NCBI GenBank assembly: GCA_030690705.1
Contig: JAUYGE010000067.1
Coordinates: forward strand, 1 to 6,719
DNA: 6,719 bases
Origin: Dehalococcoidia bacterium
Lineage (GTDB): Bacteria > Chloroflexota > Dehalococcoidia > JAENJB01
Direction: 5' to 3'
A program made the position numbers and the translations under genes. This document shows, piece by piece, positions 6,139-6,719 of this stretch. How positions within the stretch are numbered: position 1 is the first letter of the stretch; each line of letters opens with the position of its first letter. The notes under the pieces were generated by a model, which saw only the letters and a program-made list of their open reading frames with translations, was not told where the DNA came from and made no database searches.

Positions 6139-6152
6139 GAATCGCAGGATTC
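6139..6152. terminator. Weak bidirectional hairpin between convergent genes
   Basis: GAATC (6139-6143) pairs with GATTC (6148-6152) around a four-base loop. On the minus strand it is followed by TTTAT, and on the plus strand by TTTT a few bases later. It lies just past the stop of the minus-strand gene and about 180 bases after the MFS stop, where a shared terminator would be expected. The 5-base stem is too short to be convincing. I see nothing else that I can support in 5958-6163. Confidence 0.25.
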
Positions 6153-6163
6153 GGGCCGATTTT

Positions 6164-6719
6164 CTAACTAGCTACCCGAACCAACGGAGTGTATTGCTTG
6201 TCGTTGCCAATTTCGAGTGGCCTTCTAAGTGCGGACTGGGCATCTCTCTCGTCCGGATTCATGAAATAGAACAGGTTCGGCACATGCAGAGCCAGAAAGT
6301 CCAAATTATATGGGTTGGATGTGGGGTCCACAAGAACTTCGCCGAGTATGCGCTTGTCAGCAGTAGGGCGATCCCAGAGTTCCAATGTCGTCCACTCAGT
6401 TACCCATACGTACTTAGGTAGATGTAGAAGCCTATACCTGAAAACAAGCGATTCGCTCATACCTCTAGTAGTATCCATCTTTTCCTTAAATTCGTTAGAG
6501 GCAAGCAAGAATGTGCGCACAATAAGATTTGTATTCTGCTTAATGAGATTGTGCCGTCTTAACCAATGCAACACACGGATTCCCTTAGCTTCCGCCCTGA
6601 GACCATCGCAGTTGACATGAGGAGGCAACAACACAATTGCAGCAAGAATGTCAAAGACCTCTTGCTTTTTCTGTCTGCCAAGGCTTGAAGAAGAATATCT
6701 CAAAGCTGCGCTTCGCCCC
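6164..6719 (-). CDS. Unrecognised protein, 5' end beyond the window
   Basis: A minus-strand reading frame open from the right edge to TAG at 6164-6166, giving 184 visible residues. A TTG at 6701-6703 is a possible start, but the frame stays open beyond it, so the true start probably lies outside. I do not recognise the family. It has an ordinary soluble-protein composition with aromatic-rich stretches (YVWVTEWTTLELWDRP, VPNLFYFMNPDERD) and no signal peptide or long membrane segment in view. It is preferred over the opposite-strand frame at 5957-6421, which has a poor composition. Hand counts give 37% G+C at 6481-6540 against 63% at 2521-2580 in the molybdopterin gene, so this gene may have a different origin from the rest. 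It converges with the MFS gene. Confidence 0.6.
   Translation of the reverse strand, partial: GRSAALRYSSSSLGRQKKQEVFDILAAIVLLPPHVNCDGLRAEAKGIRVLHWLRRHNLIKQNTNLIVRTFLLASNEFKEKMDTTRGMSESLVFRYRLLHLPKYVWVTEWTTLELWDRPTADKRILGEVLVDPTSNPYNLDFLALHVPNLFYFMNPDERDAQSALRRPLEIGNDKQYTPLVRVAS

Noticed and set aside
5957..6421. Plus-strand open frame of 154 codons after the MFS gene
   Set aside because: It has no ribosome binding site apart from coding sequence of the MFS gene, no recognisable motif, and overlaps the more protein-like minus-strand frame.

Overview
The window is about 60% G+C over most of its length and reads as a chromosomal segment of an anaerobic bacterium. The dispersed palindromic repeats (a TGTCATTGCGAG...CTCGCAATGACA element, a GGGGCAGGAGTGAGAGG element, and a 'CCCTTCGGCAAGCTCAGGGCAGGCT'-type element) resemble those I associate with uncultured Chloroflexota such as Dehalococcoidia. 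That assignment is an inference from memory. Thermodesulfobacteriota or Nitrospirota are not excluded.

Layout, all on the + strand up to 5957: a repeat block (4-131); an FAD/NAD(P)-dependent oxidoreductase gene (132-1385) interrupted by an in-frame TAA at 1149-1151; a MoaD/ThiS-like small protein ending in Gly-Gly (1382-1666) that overlaps the previous reading frame by 4 bases; a leader region with an extended -10 promoter and repeats (1667-1883); a cytoplasmic molybdopterin (Mo or W) oxidoreductase catalytic subunit with an N-terminal [4Fe-4S] site (1884-3998); a repeat-filled gap; a 16-cysteine ferredoxin-type electron-transfer subunit (4172-4666); a gap with no recognised gene; and a 12-helix MFS transporter (4818-5957). 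From about 5960 the base composition drops, and the remaining visible gene is an unrecognised minus-strand ORF (6164 to the right edge, 5' end missing).

Inferred teamwork: the molybdopterin subunit and the four-cluster ferredoxin form a DMSO-reductase-superfamily A/B pair. It lacks a Tat signal peptide and no membrane-anchor gene is present, so it should be a soluble cytoplasmic enzyme. The FAD protein could connect it to NAD(P)H. The MoaD-like protein could supply sulfur for the pterin cofactor. The MFS protein could carry the substrate or product. The substrate is not identifiable from sequence. The most notable points are the self-contained soluble Mo/W module, the in-frame stop in its flavoprotein, and one dispersed repeat that supplies the Shine-Dalgarno sequence for three genes of the module.
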